DNA from: Eutypa lata
Taxonomy: Eukaryota; Ascomycota; Sordariomycetes; Xylariales; Diatrypaceae
Reading direction: 5' to 3'
Length of the DNA stretch: 64,000 nt
Assembly: GCA_022661535.1 (NCBI GenBank)
Contig: JAKULF010000005.1
Location: 3,782,001-3,846,000, forward strand
Shown: in pieces, positions 33,258 through 44,248 of the stretch
Position numbering within the stretch: position 1 is the stretch's first letter
Layout: each line of letters opens with the position of its first letter
Translations under genes and position numbers: made by a program
The notes under the pieces: model-generated
Database searches by the model: none
What the model was told of the DNA's origin: nothing
Seen by the model: only the letters and a program-made list of their open reading frames with translations

Positions 33258-34143
33258 CTTGATTGTGTGTTTATGATGAAGACTGATGTTGGATTGAAAT
33301 GAGATGTAACTAGTTCTCTTCGCTTGCTGGGGAAAGAAGTGACAGTGATGAAGACGAGAAGAGAGGGAGCAAATTGAATAGATATCTGTCAACTTCAAGA
33401 CCAGGGGGGGATGTCAAAGTCCTTTCATGAAACAAACTCTTGTTGCAACTCAGGGGTCCTTCGCGTACTGCATGATCGACGCCCACCGGCGTGTCACAGA
33501 CCCACAATGTCACGATTGATTCCCCACCCTGATTTCCCATTTGGCTAGGTAGACGGCCGGAAAATCATGTATTGCGAGAGCTTCCTTGATTTGGAAGCAG
33601 GAAAACATGTCTTGAGACAATGCTTGCTGAATTGAGTAGATTACGTAACTAAACCCGCATGCGTATTGTACCAATGCAGTTTAACGACTTCAACTAGACC
33701 TTAGTCGCTTCCGTGTACTCACTACCGGTCTCAGGGATTAGTAGTGGTGGTGTTGATAACCAGAGGTGGTGACATATGTAGCAGCAGGAGGGACAGAAGC
33801 CTTTTAAGCAGGAAGTTTCCAAGTCTCCCTTAGACAAGCTTCGGCAAAGACGAGTGTGAACAAGCCACAGAATAAGGGATTGTTGTCAATGAGATTCATT
33901 ATTGCATAGCTATAGCACGTTTAATAGCTAGAAAGTCAAGACTCCTAAGATGCCGAAGCATCGAAGCAGAAGTTGGCCAGATTGGTATCTCATTCATAGT
34001 TACAACCTCAATAGCCTATCTATTTCATTCACAGTGGCATCATCATTCCATCATCCGGAGAAAAAACGCTCCTGCAACCGACCTTTACCGGCCCCGGGTA
34101 TATCGTCCGTAGCTCGACCTTTACAGCGTGCGTCTAGCAAAAT
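33258..34143. other. Intergenic, 0.9 kb
   Basis: Promoter side of the EF-hand gene and 3' side of the NAP gene. No supported gene. Short T/C-rich leader sequence is present near 33330-33400. Confidence 0.5.
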
Positions 34144-35308
34144 CTAGCCTTCCATCATCTCATCGTCATCATCGTCATCATCATCGTCAAGATCAATGTC
34201 GCTATCAATGGAATCGCCCATGAAATAATCGATCGCGTTAGGGAAAATATCCTCGGCGATCGTGACGGCGACTTCATGACCAGCGGGGAAAGTCTCCACT
34301 GCCTCCTCGGTGAAGTCCTCGTCATCATCATCCTCGTCGTCCTCTTCCTCCTTCTCCTCACCGGCAATTGCTGCATTGCGTTTAGCCGCTAACTCGGCCT
34401 TGGCCTCCGCGTGCTCAGCAGCGCTGATCCAGCGGCCGCCTACATCATCCAGAGTCAGTCATTCGGTTTTAAAGAAGAAAAAAGAAAAAAGAAAAAAGAA
34501 AAAAGGCTTAAATCACGTCTCCTAGCTACATTGAGCGCCGAAAGGCTCAAATAGGCGTTGTAGTAAAGATGGAGGGGCGAATGGAGAGGGTATATAGGAA
34601 GATCAAATGCTACTCACGGTACGAGAAGAAGTTGAAGAAGCTGATAGCGCCCTCGACCTTCTCAGTAAGCAAGTTCACTAAGGTCTTGTACTCGGGCATC
34701 TCCTTGGCAGCCGCATCGCGGGCGTGGCGAGCCTCGTTGGCCAGGACACCGTCGAGATTCTGGCTGGGGCTGTTCTTCTGCGCCGTCCAGAAGGCAAGCG
34801 CCGCATCGCTGAGGCCCTCGGTCAAGTCCTTGCCGGCCTTCCAGTTGATCTTGACGGGCTCGGAGACGAGCCCCGTGGTGCCATCCTTGCCGATGCGGAA
34901 GTAGAACGTCTTGTCGATGACGCTGTCGGTGAACCACTCGTTCTCCGAGAAGTGGAACTTGATGTTTAGTGTGCGAGGCTCGCCGAACTTGTCAAAGCCC
35001 AAGTCGCTGGGCTTGGCGCTAGCTGGGATCTCGGGTCGGTTGACCTCGACAGCGGTGAGAGCCTTAGTAAAGACCTCGAGGTCGTTAGGCGTGAGGGTGG
35101 CCTCCAGCTCCGTAGCAGCGCTATCGAAGGCAACACCCCAAAAGCCGGGGATCTTGGAGATAGTCTTTTGGCGGTTGGCGAAGATGTCCTTGCTCATCAG
35201 ATACTGCTTGGCAGTAATCTCCTTATCGACATCGGAGATAGCTGCGTCGAAGAGCCGCAGCTCTCGGACGGTTTGAGGGTCAATGACGACTTCTTCTGGG
35301 ATAGACAT
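34144..35308 (-). CDS. Nucleosome assembly protein family histone chaperone (SET/Vps75-like)
   Basis: Two exons, 35308-34618 and 34439-34144, with a 178-bp intron (GTGAGT...GATGTAG), 328 aa. The N-terminal helix region is FDAAISDVDKEITAKQYLMSKDIFANRQKTISKIPGFWGVAF (long dimerisation helix, then the 'IPGFW' turn). It is followed by the earmuff-like fold LNIKFHFSENEWFTDSVIDKTFYF. The C-terminal tail is strongly acidic (EEKEEEDDEDDDDED and a final run of eight Asp). This is the NAP/SET architecture. These chaperones bind H3-H4 or H2A-H2B, and Vps75 works with the acetyltransferase Rtt109. Splicing after SYR joins to GRWISAAEHAEAKAELAAKRNA, which lies just before the acidic tail. A conserved housekeeping gene. 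Confidence 0.88.
34477..34504. repeat. (GAAAAAA)4 repeat inside the NAP-gene intron
   Basis: Four tandem 7-bp units on the + strand, that is a (TTTTTTC)n pyrimidine tract shortly before the intron acceptor on the coding strand. It could serve as the polypyrimidine tract. Confidence 0.7.
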
Positions 35309-36864
35309 CTTGAGAAAGCGTGATGAACAACAATGATTAATAGGCAGGATGATGTGTGAGGGGTATCATATGTAAAGGACCCTGGAATCTTTTATAAAAA
35401 AAGAACTGTGAGCGACTCTGGGGCCGGACTATGCATTAACTAAGCAGGGGTGGATTGAAGAAATTGTGTTCTGTCCCATTTTACCACACGTTCTCATTGG
35501 TCCCTCCTAAGGCAAGACTAATTTTGATAGGCCGATAAGTAAATAGAAAACAAGCGACGAAAATTTTGCAAAAACAAACAAAAATTTTAATGCAGGTGAG
35601 GAGGACATTTCCACAGCGACACGTGGGAGATGGGCAATTAGAAAGAGGTTGCAGCGAGTGGTGCCTGGGCAACCTTAGCAGCCCTAGCTAGCGGGCTTAG
35701 GCCTGGATAAAACTCGGAGGGGTCGAAAAATACATCATCACATTTGACTTGCCTTTCCAAAGTACTCAAATTATAAGATGCAACAAAATATCAGCAACGT
35801 TACAAATTTAATAAATTTACATCTGAAATCAAGCATTTAAAAATCACAAACTCAGGAAGTCCGCATCGTGATTTATTTAACCTGTTTAGTGGATGCAATC
35901 AGGTGGCTAAGTTTTATGGTAGATTTTAAACCTGTCAAATTTCCATCCATTTCACGAATGCCTTGCCTTGTTCTGTGCGGTCACTGGCACAACGCGACCA
36001 GTGCATACTAGATCTACTACCTATAAGCAGATTTCCCGAGAGGATGACAACACAACTTGACAACACAACTTCCGATCTTAGTTTAGAAAAGCCGTTCGCT
36101 ATTTCCATCATTCGTGAGTGCTCGTTACGGCGACATCAAACGCGTTGTCGCACTCGCGGGCCGTCGCGGCCTGGCTCCGGCGGAAGGAGACCCACCTTTG
36201 CCTTTACCTCTCTAGAAGAAGAGGCATCGAACAGTCGCCTCCATAACCACCACTGAGGCCGAATCTAAACAAAATATATGTTATACGCAGCTCTGGAAAT
36301 GCTTACACTCGCGATAGTGATCTCCCGTTCCACGCCCACTACCTAGCTCTAGCATTCTCATAAGTATTAGGAGGGGGGTGGAGCGGGGGGCGGGGGGCGG
36401 GTTAGCGATGGCATTGGAATCGTGGGATCACGGTTATAGTTAATGACGAGTTTCTGCCAAAAACTGAGCCCGGTATCATTACGTACCGCAATATTGATGA
36501 CAATTGTATCTCTTCTGCCCCTGAAGTTTGTCCACTCCTGTCAGGAATATCTAAGATTAGTTTCAAACAGATATTACCTGCTATAGTGGCAAGCATGACG
36601 GTGTAGGAGGTACCTGTACTACTAACACTAGGTTGAAAACGGCCAGTCAATTGGACAGAGGTTCAGATGTCATTCGGTAAGATGAACTAACCCATAATCA
36701 TAGGAATGAGAGTCAGCTTCGGTAAAGTCTGCCGTGAATTTCTGAAAGGGTAGACACATGTTAATTAGCCTTGACCCCTTCCCCCTCCCCGGCCCTAGAA
36801 CCAAGCTCCGCTCGCCTACCAAAATGTATAAACAACTATCTACAAAGAATTCTGGAAACATTGT

Positions 36865-36871
36865 CGGACCG
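36865..36871. promoter_or_regulatory. CGG-N-CCG heptamer, distal P5C reductase promoter
   Basis: CGGACCG, 262 bp before the ATG, without the GAGA extension. Confidence 0.4.
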
Positions 36872-36941
36872 CGGGTGAGTATTAGGAGGATTCTCGGGAC
36901 ATACGTCATTGCTTATGATAGATGTCTATGGAGCTCCCGCC

Positions 36942-36954
36942 CCGGACCGAGATA
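36942..36954 (+). promoter_or_regulatory. Extended CGG-N-CCG site in P5C reductase promoter
   Basis: CCGGACCGAGATA, 12 of 13 bases identical to the site at 17122-17134 in the SDR/activator promoter. Confidence 0.6.
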
Positions 36955-36980
36955 TAGAGTGCTGAGTCGGCCCCTCTTAA

Positions 36981-36991
36981 TCTCGGGCCGG
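36981..36991 (-). promoter_or_regulatory. Inverted CGG-N-CCG site in P5C reductase promoter
   Basis: TCTCGGGCCGG on +, reading CCGGCCCGAGA on -, exactly the sequence at 24569-24579 before P5C dehydrogenase. It lies 39 bp from the upright copy. Confidence 0.6.
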
Positions 36992-37132
36992 CCATGGCAG
37001 GAACTAGTATACAAAGTACGACCATAGATACAATTTCAAACGCTTTACTACAGATAAAGCACCCTTGCATTTTGTATATTTCTAACCGGGATTTGTGAAG
37101 CACCAAGTAACGAGGATTGAAATCAGACTATC

Positions 37133-38127
37133 ATGGGAGTCAACGCTCAGCTAACAGTGGCCGTCATTGGCTGTGGTAAGCCAAACCCGTCTCTACAACA
37201 GATCATTATAACCAACCCCAAAAATGTCCTCATTGACGCATGCTAAGAAATATAGGAACACTTGGAACCGCCATCGCAGCCGGCATCCTAGATCCCAGAA
37301 GCAAAACAGATGGCATCAGCGTCAAGCGCCTCATAGCCACAGTCGGGACTGAGCCATCGAAGCGTCGCGTCGAAGATGACTTGTCGCAGCACTCATCTCA
37401 AATCACCGTTCTACTCCAGCAGGACAACGTTCGCGCGGTCCAAGAAGCGGACGTGGTGTTGCTAGCCGTGAAGCCCGTCAAGAGAGCTGGCATCTTCAGC
37501 GCGCCGGGCTTCAGGGAAGCTCTCCGCGGGAAGCTCGTCCTCAGCATCATGGCGGGGATTTCCACCACGGAATTGAACCGTCTGGCGCTCGGGGACCAAA
37601 GCAGCAGCAGCAGCAGCAGCAGCAAGCTCCCTGACGATAACAACAACCAGAAACCCCTCCAGGCCATTCGCGCGATGCCCAACATGGCGGCCAAGATCCG
37701 AAGCGCCGTGACTCTGTACACCGCCAGCGAAGGCACCACGGCGGAGAACGTGGCGGTCGCGTCGTGGGTCTTCGGCCAGGTCGGGGAGGCGCAGGAGATC
37801 CCCGAGAGCTCGTTCGACATCTGCGCCGTCCTCGTCGGGTGCGCCGGCTCGCTGCTGCTGCTGGCGGTCGACGGTCTGCTGGACGCCGCCGTGGCCGAGG
37901 GCGTGAAGCGGTCCGAGGTGCAGAACCTGGTCGTGAACAGCGCGATCGGCATGATGAGGCTGGTGCCCGCGGGAGACCACCCGGGGGTCCTGCGCGAGAA
38001 GATCGCCTCGCCTGGGGGCTGCTCCATCCGCGCTCTCTTGGAGCTGGAGAAGCAGGGGGTGCGATCTAGCTTCACGAGCGCGATTTTGGCCGCTGCGGAA
38101 CGATCAAAGCAGATGTCGTCGTCGTGA
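37133..38127 (+). CDS. pro3: Pyrroline-5-carboxylate reductase
   Basis: Exon 1 37133-37175, intron 37176-37255 (80 bp, GTAAGC...ATATAG), exon 2 37256-38127, 304 aa. It reduces P5C to L-proline with NAD(P)H. The splice rebuilds the dinucleotide motif VIGCGTLGTAIAAGIL. Downstream are ADVVLLAVKP, LVLSIMAGIS, AIRAMPNMAAKI and the C-terminal ProC helices ending HPGVLREKIASPGGCSIRALLELE, a near-complete match to the P5C reductase signature (VTSPGGTTIxG replaced by IASPGGCSIRA). An unusual Ser8 run followed by KLPDDNNNQK sits between the two halves of the Rossmann domain, coded by (AGC)8. Its promoter carries the motif found before the proline-oxidation genes. It ends 196 bp from the convergent Zn2Cys6 gene. 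Confidence 0.9.
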
Positions 38128-38322
38128 GATACCCAAGAGTAATGATATTTAGACCTAAACTTTAAATTCATCTGAGACCAGAACTTTGCTATGAAGTTTT
38201 ATGCATGACATCAGAAAACTTGTTGGCAATTTATACGAAGGTATATTATGATATACAAGTAATTTTTCAAAGGTAGCAATTTCTAAACGTGCAATCCGTA
38301 TCGAAAATCACAAGTTAGTCTA

Positions 38323-40899
38323 TTACAGATTCCCAATAATATCTGCCTCTGAGTCGGTACCAAGCTGAGCCACCAGGTCAAACAAATGATCGGAGTCGGT
38401 GTTCATATTCTCCATGCCGAACTCTGAACTCCATAGACTAGAATAAATGGAATGGCTCTCTGATATCGGATCGCCGTCGAAAGCTACTGCGACGGGGCAT
38501 ATAATCCCACCATCCACTTCGGTGACCTCGCCAGACGGGCGCAAGACCGTCAATATCTGCTGCAGGTATCTTAATTCGGACTTGCGCAGCCCCGCGATGA
38601 TACTGCCTTTTGTGATCATGATGTCGATCAGGGAGTTCGCCATGCTGCGCCAGGAACTATCGTCCTCAACAAAGCCGGGTAGGATGGTTTGCACTACGTA
38701 CAGCAACGTAGCGGATGCAAACGCATATTCTAGGTCGAAGGGTAGAAACGACTCTACAAAGCATGAGTAAGTATCCTCATCCCAAAGTAATATTAATATA
38801 TGAAGTTCAATAGAGACATACCAAGCAGTCTTTGTCTATTTAAGTTACCTAGGATCTTCAATGTCGTTAAAGCCGAAGAGATGGACGTCTTCAGGAGCGC
38901 GACTATGGGCGGGGATACCCAGGTCCCTGTGGGCTGGTCGCACTCCGTTGGGGCAAGGAACCCTTTCAGTAAACACATGACCAATGGTCTCGTTGCTTGA
39001 ACAATGCAGTGATGGTACATTAACGTTACGGCGCTTGCCGCACGCGAAGGGTAGGCGGTTGTCGTGCGGGCCAGTATCGTTTTGTCGCTCTCTTGTGCGA
39101 CCTCCGCTAGACCCTGGATGGTGGCCTTGGTGTTCTTAACGAATGAGCCGCCAAGCTTTTCGTCGAGACTATAGACGGCTAGGGGCAATCAATCAGCAAC
39201 TCAATAGCTTGATTACTGGGTAGGGCCTAATAGGGGCTTACTTGTTGTCATCTGAGCCGACAGCCGAGACAACTTAATTATCAAAGTAGAAGCTGCAGCC
39301 GCAGTGCTGGGATCTTTGACGGATGGTAAATTCATTGTAATATCTTCATCCCTTATCGAACTTGGGGCACCCATTAAGGAGGACATTCGTCGATCAAGTA
39401 TGTATACGGTCCACCATAGCGTTCTGCAATGCCGAGAAAGCTCCGGCCCAAGGTGGTCCTCTTGAATCTCTCGATGCAGGCCTTCAACATAGCACAAACG
39501 TAATGCTTGCCCAATCTATTGATGGATGAGAGTCTGCATCATAAACTGTGGGCATTTACGAGCTGAACTTACGCATTGAAAAGCACTGACTCTCATATCA
39601 ATCGAATGGTAATATATCGCTGCCAAGGCCAGGACTTCGATTCCTAATAGACCTTCTTCGTGCAGCTGTGCGAAATCTGGTAGCAAAGCCATCGCTCGTG
39701 CGGCAAAGGCGCTCCCAGCCGGCGTAGAAGCTGGCATATCATGGGACATAAATGCCTCGCCGAACGCGAGAACCAGCAGGTATTCCGTCAACCAAAGCCT
39801 TTGCGTCCGGCATATTTCCAGGGCATTGTTCTCAAATTGGCTGAGGCGGTAGAGGAACACCGGTTCATAGATGATCGGGAATATTTGACCAAGGTGAAAC
39901 TGTACTGTATGGAAGAGGTAGAGAGCGTAGTCAAACGGAGGCAAATCGCTGATATCCGGAGTTTGGTCCGCGGGGAATGGGTTCCAGACGAGGCGAAACG
40001 CGGCACCATCCAGATTAAAAGGCTCGGATGGCGTTGCAGGGGTACTTGGATAGTGGTGTTCCACCAAAGTAATCGCACGGCGAAAGAACGACCATGTGGA
40101 CGTTGGTCCCATATAACCTACAACAACATAAGCTTCTTTGTTAAACTTGAAGGACATTAGATAGTGAGCTATACGATAACGGCCAGCAGGGTCCCTGAGG
40201 TAGGGTGTATCTTTAACGAGAGGATTATTCGTAAACACCCTACTCAACCTTTGATCGCCTCTCTTATCTGGAGACTCCCGATTGTCATGGCGATGGCCTG
40301 GGTTCTGAGACGGAGCAGCAGCACCCTGACCTAGCATAACGTTTAGTTATCATTATATAACAATGAGGATATGACTAGTTCGATTTACCTCCTTTTTCAC
40401 TTGACGGGGCATTGAGCGAAACACTAACTGATGACCTCGTTAAAGTTGGAGAGGAGTCCCATTGGACATCAGCTTCAGACGCAATATCAAGTTGATATTC
40501 AGCATCGTTCGATGAGTTTGAAGATTCATCCGTGGTAGTAGATTTCGCCGCCGCCGCCGATTCTGCTGCCACGGCAGCCTGTCGCTCAAGCTTCAACAAA
40601 TATCTGCATTCCGGAAACACCAATTCAGCACGTACGAAGCTGAGTGATTGCAAAGGGTGTAGTTACTTTTCTGAAACGGCAACTTTCGGGTCGTCTTCAA
40701 GAAACAGACAATTGTCTCGACGCCGATTACACCTAGCACAGGGGAAAGCTCCCGAGCACCGGACCTTAGCTACTCTACATTGTTGGCACCTGGAGATCCT
40801 ATTAGTAAACATCGCAGGGGGACATTATATAAGAAGTTAAACGTACGCTCGTGGGGTTCTTCTTGGAACTCTGGCTCGTTTAGTCTGGGACGAACTCAT
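38323..40899 (-). CDS. Zn2Cys6 transcription factor, seven exons
   Basis: Spliced model: 40899-40847, 40789-40667, 40603-40389, 40330-39573, 39515-39242, 39178-38822, 38753-38323, total 736 aa. Each junction has GT-AG and keeps the frame. Exon 2 holds the binuclear cluster CQQCRVAKVRC...CARCNRRRDNCLF (C-x2-C-x6-C-x5-C-x2-C-x6-C), followed by a short coiled linker (YLLKLERQAAVAAES). The middle-homology domain is obvious: FHLGQIFPIIYEPVFLYRL, SIDMRVSAFQC/IGQALRLCYVEGLHRE and RTLWWTVYILDRRMSSLMGAPSSIRDEDI, which is the fungal_trans signature. Targets unknown. It lies between P5C reductase (convergent) and the cupin gene (same strand, 0.7 kb upstream), and none of the CGG-N-CCG sites is in its own promoter. 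Confidence 0.88.
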
Positions 40900-41598
40900 T
40901 TTCGAAAAGTGGTCAGGGGCAAGCTTAGCATGGGAGCTGGCTGTGAGGAGGAAAGCCAGATAAGAGAGGAGAGTTGACTTCCTATCTTATTCTACCTCCT
41001 ACATATCCATTACGTGGAGAACCAAGATAACAGACTCCAAGGACTCCAAGGCTCCACATATTTAGTATATCCACATACCGAGATAGGCAATCCTACGTCT
41101 TACCCCTCCCTGCTTTCCCCGGATTTTTCATGGACAGGGGTTAAGCTATAGCGTAAAGTCGTTATCACAATGCCGGATCTCGGCCGTGAGTGAATTGTGA
41201 GAGATAAGTTACACATCGATTATATTAAATCTATATGCATCGCTGTTATTTACTTACAAGAACAACAAATATTTACTGGAACCCAACATGCACGACTATT
41301 ATGGTATACTACCTATAAATAAACCCTTCTAACTTGTCTTACTGATGATTGAATGAAGGCATCTTCATGATGACTTAATTAGCTTGATTCTAAACAACCT
41401 ACACGTGAGCGTTTGGTCTTTGTAATATTCCCAAGTTCACTTCTTCACTTGAGTCTGTAATGAGAAGTTCAGGCAAGAATCTAGCGCTACATAGACTGTT
41501 GATAGCTACAGTAATACTACCTAGTTAATGGCAGAAAAACGCTGCCTCGTTGTGTATTATGAGTTTGCAATGATGTAATTACCCTGATGACAGTGCAA
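40900..41598. other. Intergenic, 0.7 kb
   Basis: Promoter of the Zn2Cys6 gene at the left end and 3' flank of the cupin gene at the right. Nothing else seen. Confidence 0.5.
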
Positions 41599-42279
41599 TC
41601 AAAGCTTGCTAGCGAGAGAATTCCTTCCACTTCCACGCCACGTTGAACACAGTCCTTGCGATGACTTCCCGAACACGGGATCAAGTTCGGGCTTAGGAAC
41701 CGCCCACACCTTTTCATAGTTTCCGCCGCTCTTGACGAAATCCCAATCGCCGCCATTGTAAGCTCCCATCATGGTATAGCCCGAAAGCTGGATGTCAGCC
41801 AGGGCTTTCCTCCTATCCTCGGCCTCGATGCCGTGTCCGTTGCCGGGAGTTAGGAGCTTAAACTCGTCTTCGGGCTTGGTGTCGTATGTCTTGTGAGCGA
41901 GGCCGGCTGGGATTATGAAGACGTCGCCAGCTTCGGCTTCGAGCTCAATGCCACCATCTTCCCACGCATCCCCGTATGTGTTCTTATCCAGATCATCCTC
42001 CGTGTCGGCCACTCCGAAGCGGATTGTGGCAGTACCAGATAGCACGGCCATGCACTCGTGCGCTTCAGAGTGGTAGTGCGACAACTGAGTCTGGCCATAG
42101 CGGAATATCCACGAGACCCTCCAACCGTTGTTGTGGAACATGTCCCAAACCTCAGCTGGATCGCAGTGCACGCCGCCTCTTGTTCGGGTTAAGACATCTT
42201 TGTAGTGCAGGAGGGGTCTTGGGGAGTTTGGAATAAGGTCCGTTGGGAAGAGGTAGTATTTCCTGACTTCAACAACCAT
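41599..42279 (-). CDS. Cupin-fold protein (YjlB-like)
   Basis: Single exon, 226 aa. Cupin motif 1 is SHYHSEAHECMAVLSG (HxH-x4-E, metal ligands) at about residue 85. Motif 2 is GDVFIIPAGLAHKTY (G-x5-P-x-G-x2-H) near residue 140. The surrounding GWRVSWIFRYGQTQ and EFKLLTPGNG, and the late YDT/GGDWDFVKSGG, fit the bacterial/fungal YjlB group whose substrate is unknown. The protein probably binds a divalent metal in the cytosol. There is no signal peptide. A CGGGCCGG sequence occurs about 190 bp upstream (42466-42473), but without the GAGA extension. Confidence 0.8.
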   Translation of the reverse strand: MVVEVRKYYLFPTDLIPNSPRPLLHYKDVLTRTRGGVHCDPAEVWDMFHNNGWRVSWIFRYGQTQLSHYHSEAHECMAVLSGTATIRFGVADTEDDLDKNTYGDAWEDGGIELEAEAGDVFIIPAGLAHKTYDTKPEDEFKLLTPGNGHGIEAEDRRKALADIQLSGYTMMGAYNGGDWDFVKSGGNYEKVWAVPKPELDPVFGKSSQGLCSTWRGSGRNSLASKL

Positions 42280-44248
42280 TTTCGCGCACTTTGGGATTGT
42301 TTGAGGATGTTGATTGACATGGATCCTGTCAGTGGCTGATATAATTACGAGCTACTACGTCGCAGCTGGTAATTCGGTATTCAAGCGGGGTTCGACAACT
42401 ATCCTGTCGGATTCAGATTCCGATGATACCCACGTGCTTGATCATGTGCTCTGACAGACCTTTGACGGGCCGGCGACAGTTGTCACTGGAAATAAAATAG
42501 GGGCAATTAACCTTGCTCTCAGAAAAGGGGTCGACAAGTTATAGAGCCGCGGTGGAAGTATAGTATACGTAAATCAACATGAAATAAGCCTAATTGATTG
42601 CTACTGATACGTGGTCAACTAGGCTGACCGTATACATGTATCTATGATTATATGGTTGGACTTCATGACGCGTGGCCTTACACTACGGTCTTAAGTTAAA
42701 TATTGCCAATTCATTATCCTATGTAAATATATGACGGGTGACGCTCATTATCTTATAAATCATGTACTGATACAGGGCTACAAGAGCAAGAATATATCCA
42801 CGGAGAACGGGAAATTGTATTTGTCGCCTTTTATATATAATACGTGCCTCAAGAAGATGAAGTTTCCTAATTACCCAACATACAAACCTTACTTAAAAAA
42901 AATGCCTCATGGTTTGGTAATATGCCCGGAAATAATTTGTCTTATCTTCCTCACATAGATTTCCAGCTACAATGCCGGGAGGACAGTCCGTCGGTCATTT
43001 TGCTGTCTTGCATGTGTACACTCACACATGCATCTTGATAGTGAATTTTCATTAAGGGGCTCAGCTCATCTACCCTTGACATTTAAGGAATGTGGCAACA
43101 ACTAGTATATGCGGGCTTCGTCCTAGAATAACAGTATCGGAGGCATTTTCAGCTTGTGCATTCTGAACACGGAAATATACCCGAAATCGTCGTGCTACGA
43201 GAGCCATGTCTATTTTTGCACGTAACTACTTCATACCATCCCTCCAAGTACAAGAACCATAGGCCGCTCGGCGAGTGCTAGAAGGATCATAGCTATCTAA
43301 CTAACCGTCCTAGTTGAAGCCAAAATAACCAGGGAGAAGATAAGCTCTTGAATCGGTTGAAGGATGCGTATTGCATCTGATAGCGGCCAAATGCAGTCCA
43401 GTCACGCCGAGTTTGTGTGACTAGGTTGATATTCAAAGATGAAACCCCCTAACATCTGACAACTTGTTTCCTTCATCAAAACCGAATATATCCCGAAGTT
43501 ATCTCTTATCTTTACTAGCAAGTCGTCATTCAGTAGCATTGCTGCGATCTTATCAGCCAAGGTTGATTCTAGTGGCTGCAACGTCATGATCTCGGCTTCC
43601 GATTCCGAGCAACGGAATCCTTCCCCACTTTATCACGAATAGTCAAAGATACGACACACGCATGGGTGGGGCCGTGAATATCAGCAGTACCCCAGGTATT
43701 TACTAACCCCGTTTGTTATCAAGAAGGAGGTTTGATAAATTTTAAGTAATTGTAGTTGTCATGGGATCATGATAGGGTTCGTGATATGCAAATTGCATTG
43801 AAGCTTCCCCGCAAGCGGGATCCCCACAGAGAGGACCTAGGATGAGATCCCCTCGCCGTGAAGGCGAGTTTGGCATGGTAATAACATCTAATTCGTACTC
43901 GCTCTCCAAATCCGAAATAGAGTTGGTCCCCCAGAATTGGAAAAACGTAATACTCGCATTAGTTTGCCGATATTCACCTTTTGGATAATGCAACCTACCG
44001 TCTTCGGAACCCGTTTACTCCATCATCAGATCACCTGGAGGTCTGGGAAGTGATAGTAATAACGGTACACTTCACGATTTGTTCCTGTTTCCCCTCGATG
44101 GAACGATCATACGAACTAGCTTATTACGAAATACTAGTATAAAGTAGAACGAGGATAAAAAGGTATGAGAGGGGGATTATACTACCACTCTTTATTTTGC
44201 CACAAGTTTATGCATATTCATCGCAATTGATTCAAAAATCTCACAAAG
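42280..44248. other. Intergenic, 2.0 kb, divergent promoter space
   Basis: Lies between the cupin (-) and BVMO (+) genes. AT-rich in the left half, with no coding signal supported. A CGG-N-CCG-containing octamer occurs at 42466-42473. Confidence 0.5.

Larger units (their letters stand above)
35309..37132. other. Intergenic, 1.8 kb, ending in the P5C reductase promoter
   Basis: No gene supported. A 97-aa ORF at 35963-36256 has no recognisable domain. The last 300 bp carry three CGG-N-CCG sites: 36865-36871, 36942-36954 and 36981-36991. Confidence 0.5.

Noticed and set aside
35963..36256. 97-codon ORF upstream of P5C reductase
   Set aside because: No domain, Arg/Ser-rich second half, no start context or splice partner.
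42466..42473. CGGGCCGG upstream of the cupin gene as a further regulon member
   Set aside because: A single copy without the GAGA extension or a partner site; other isolated heptamers also occur in coding DNA.
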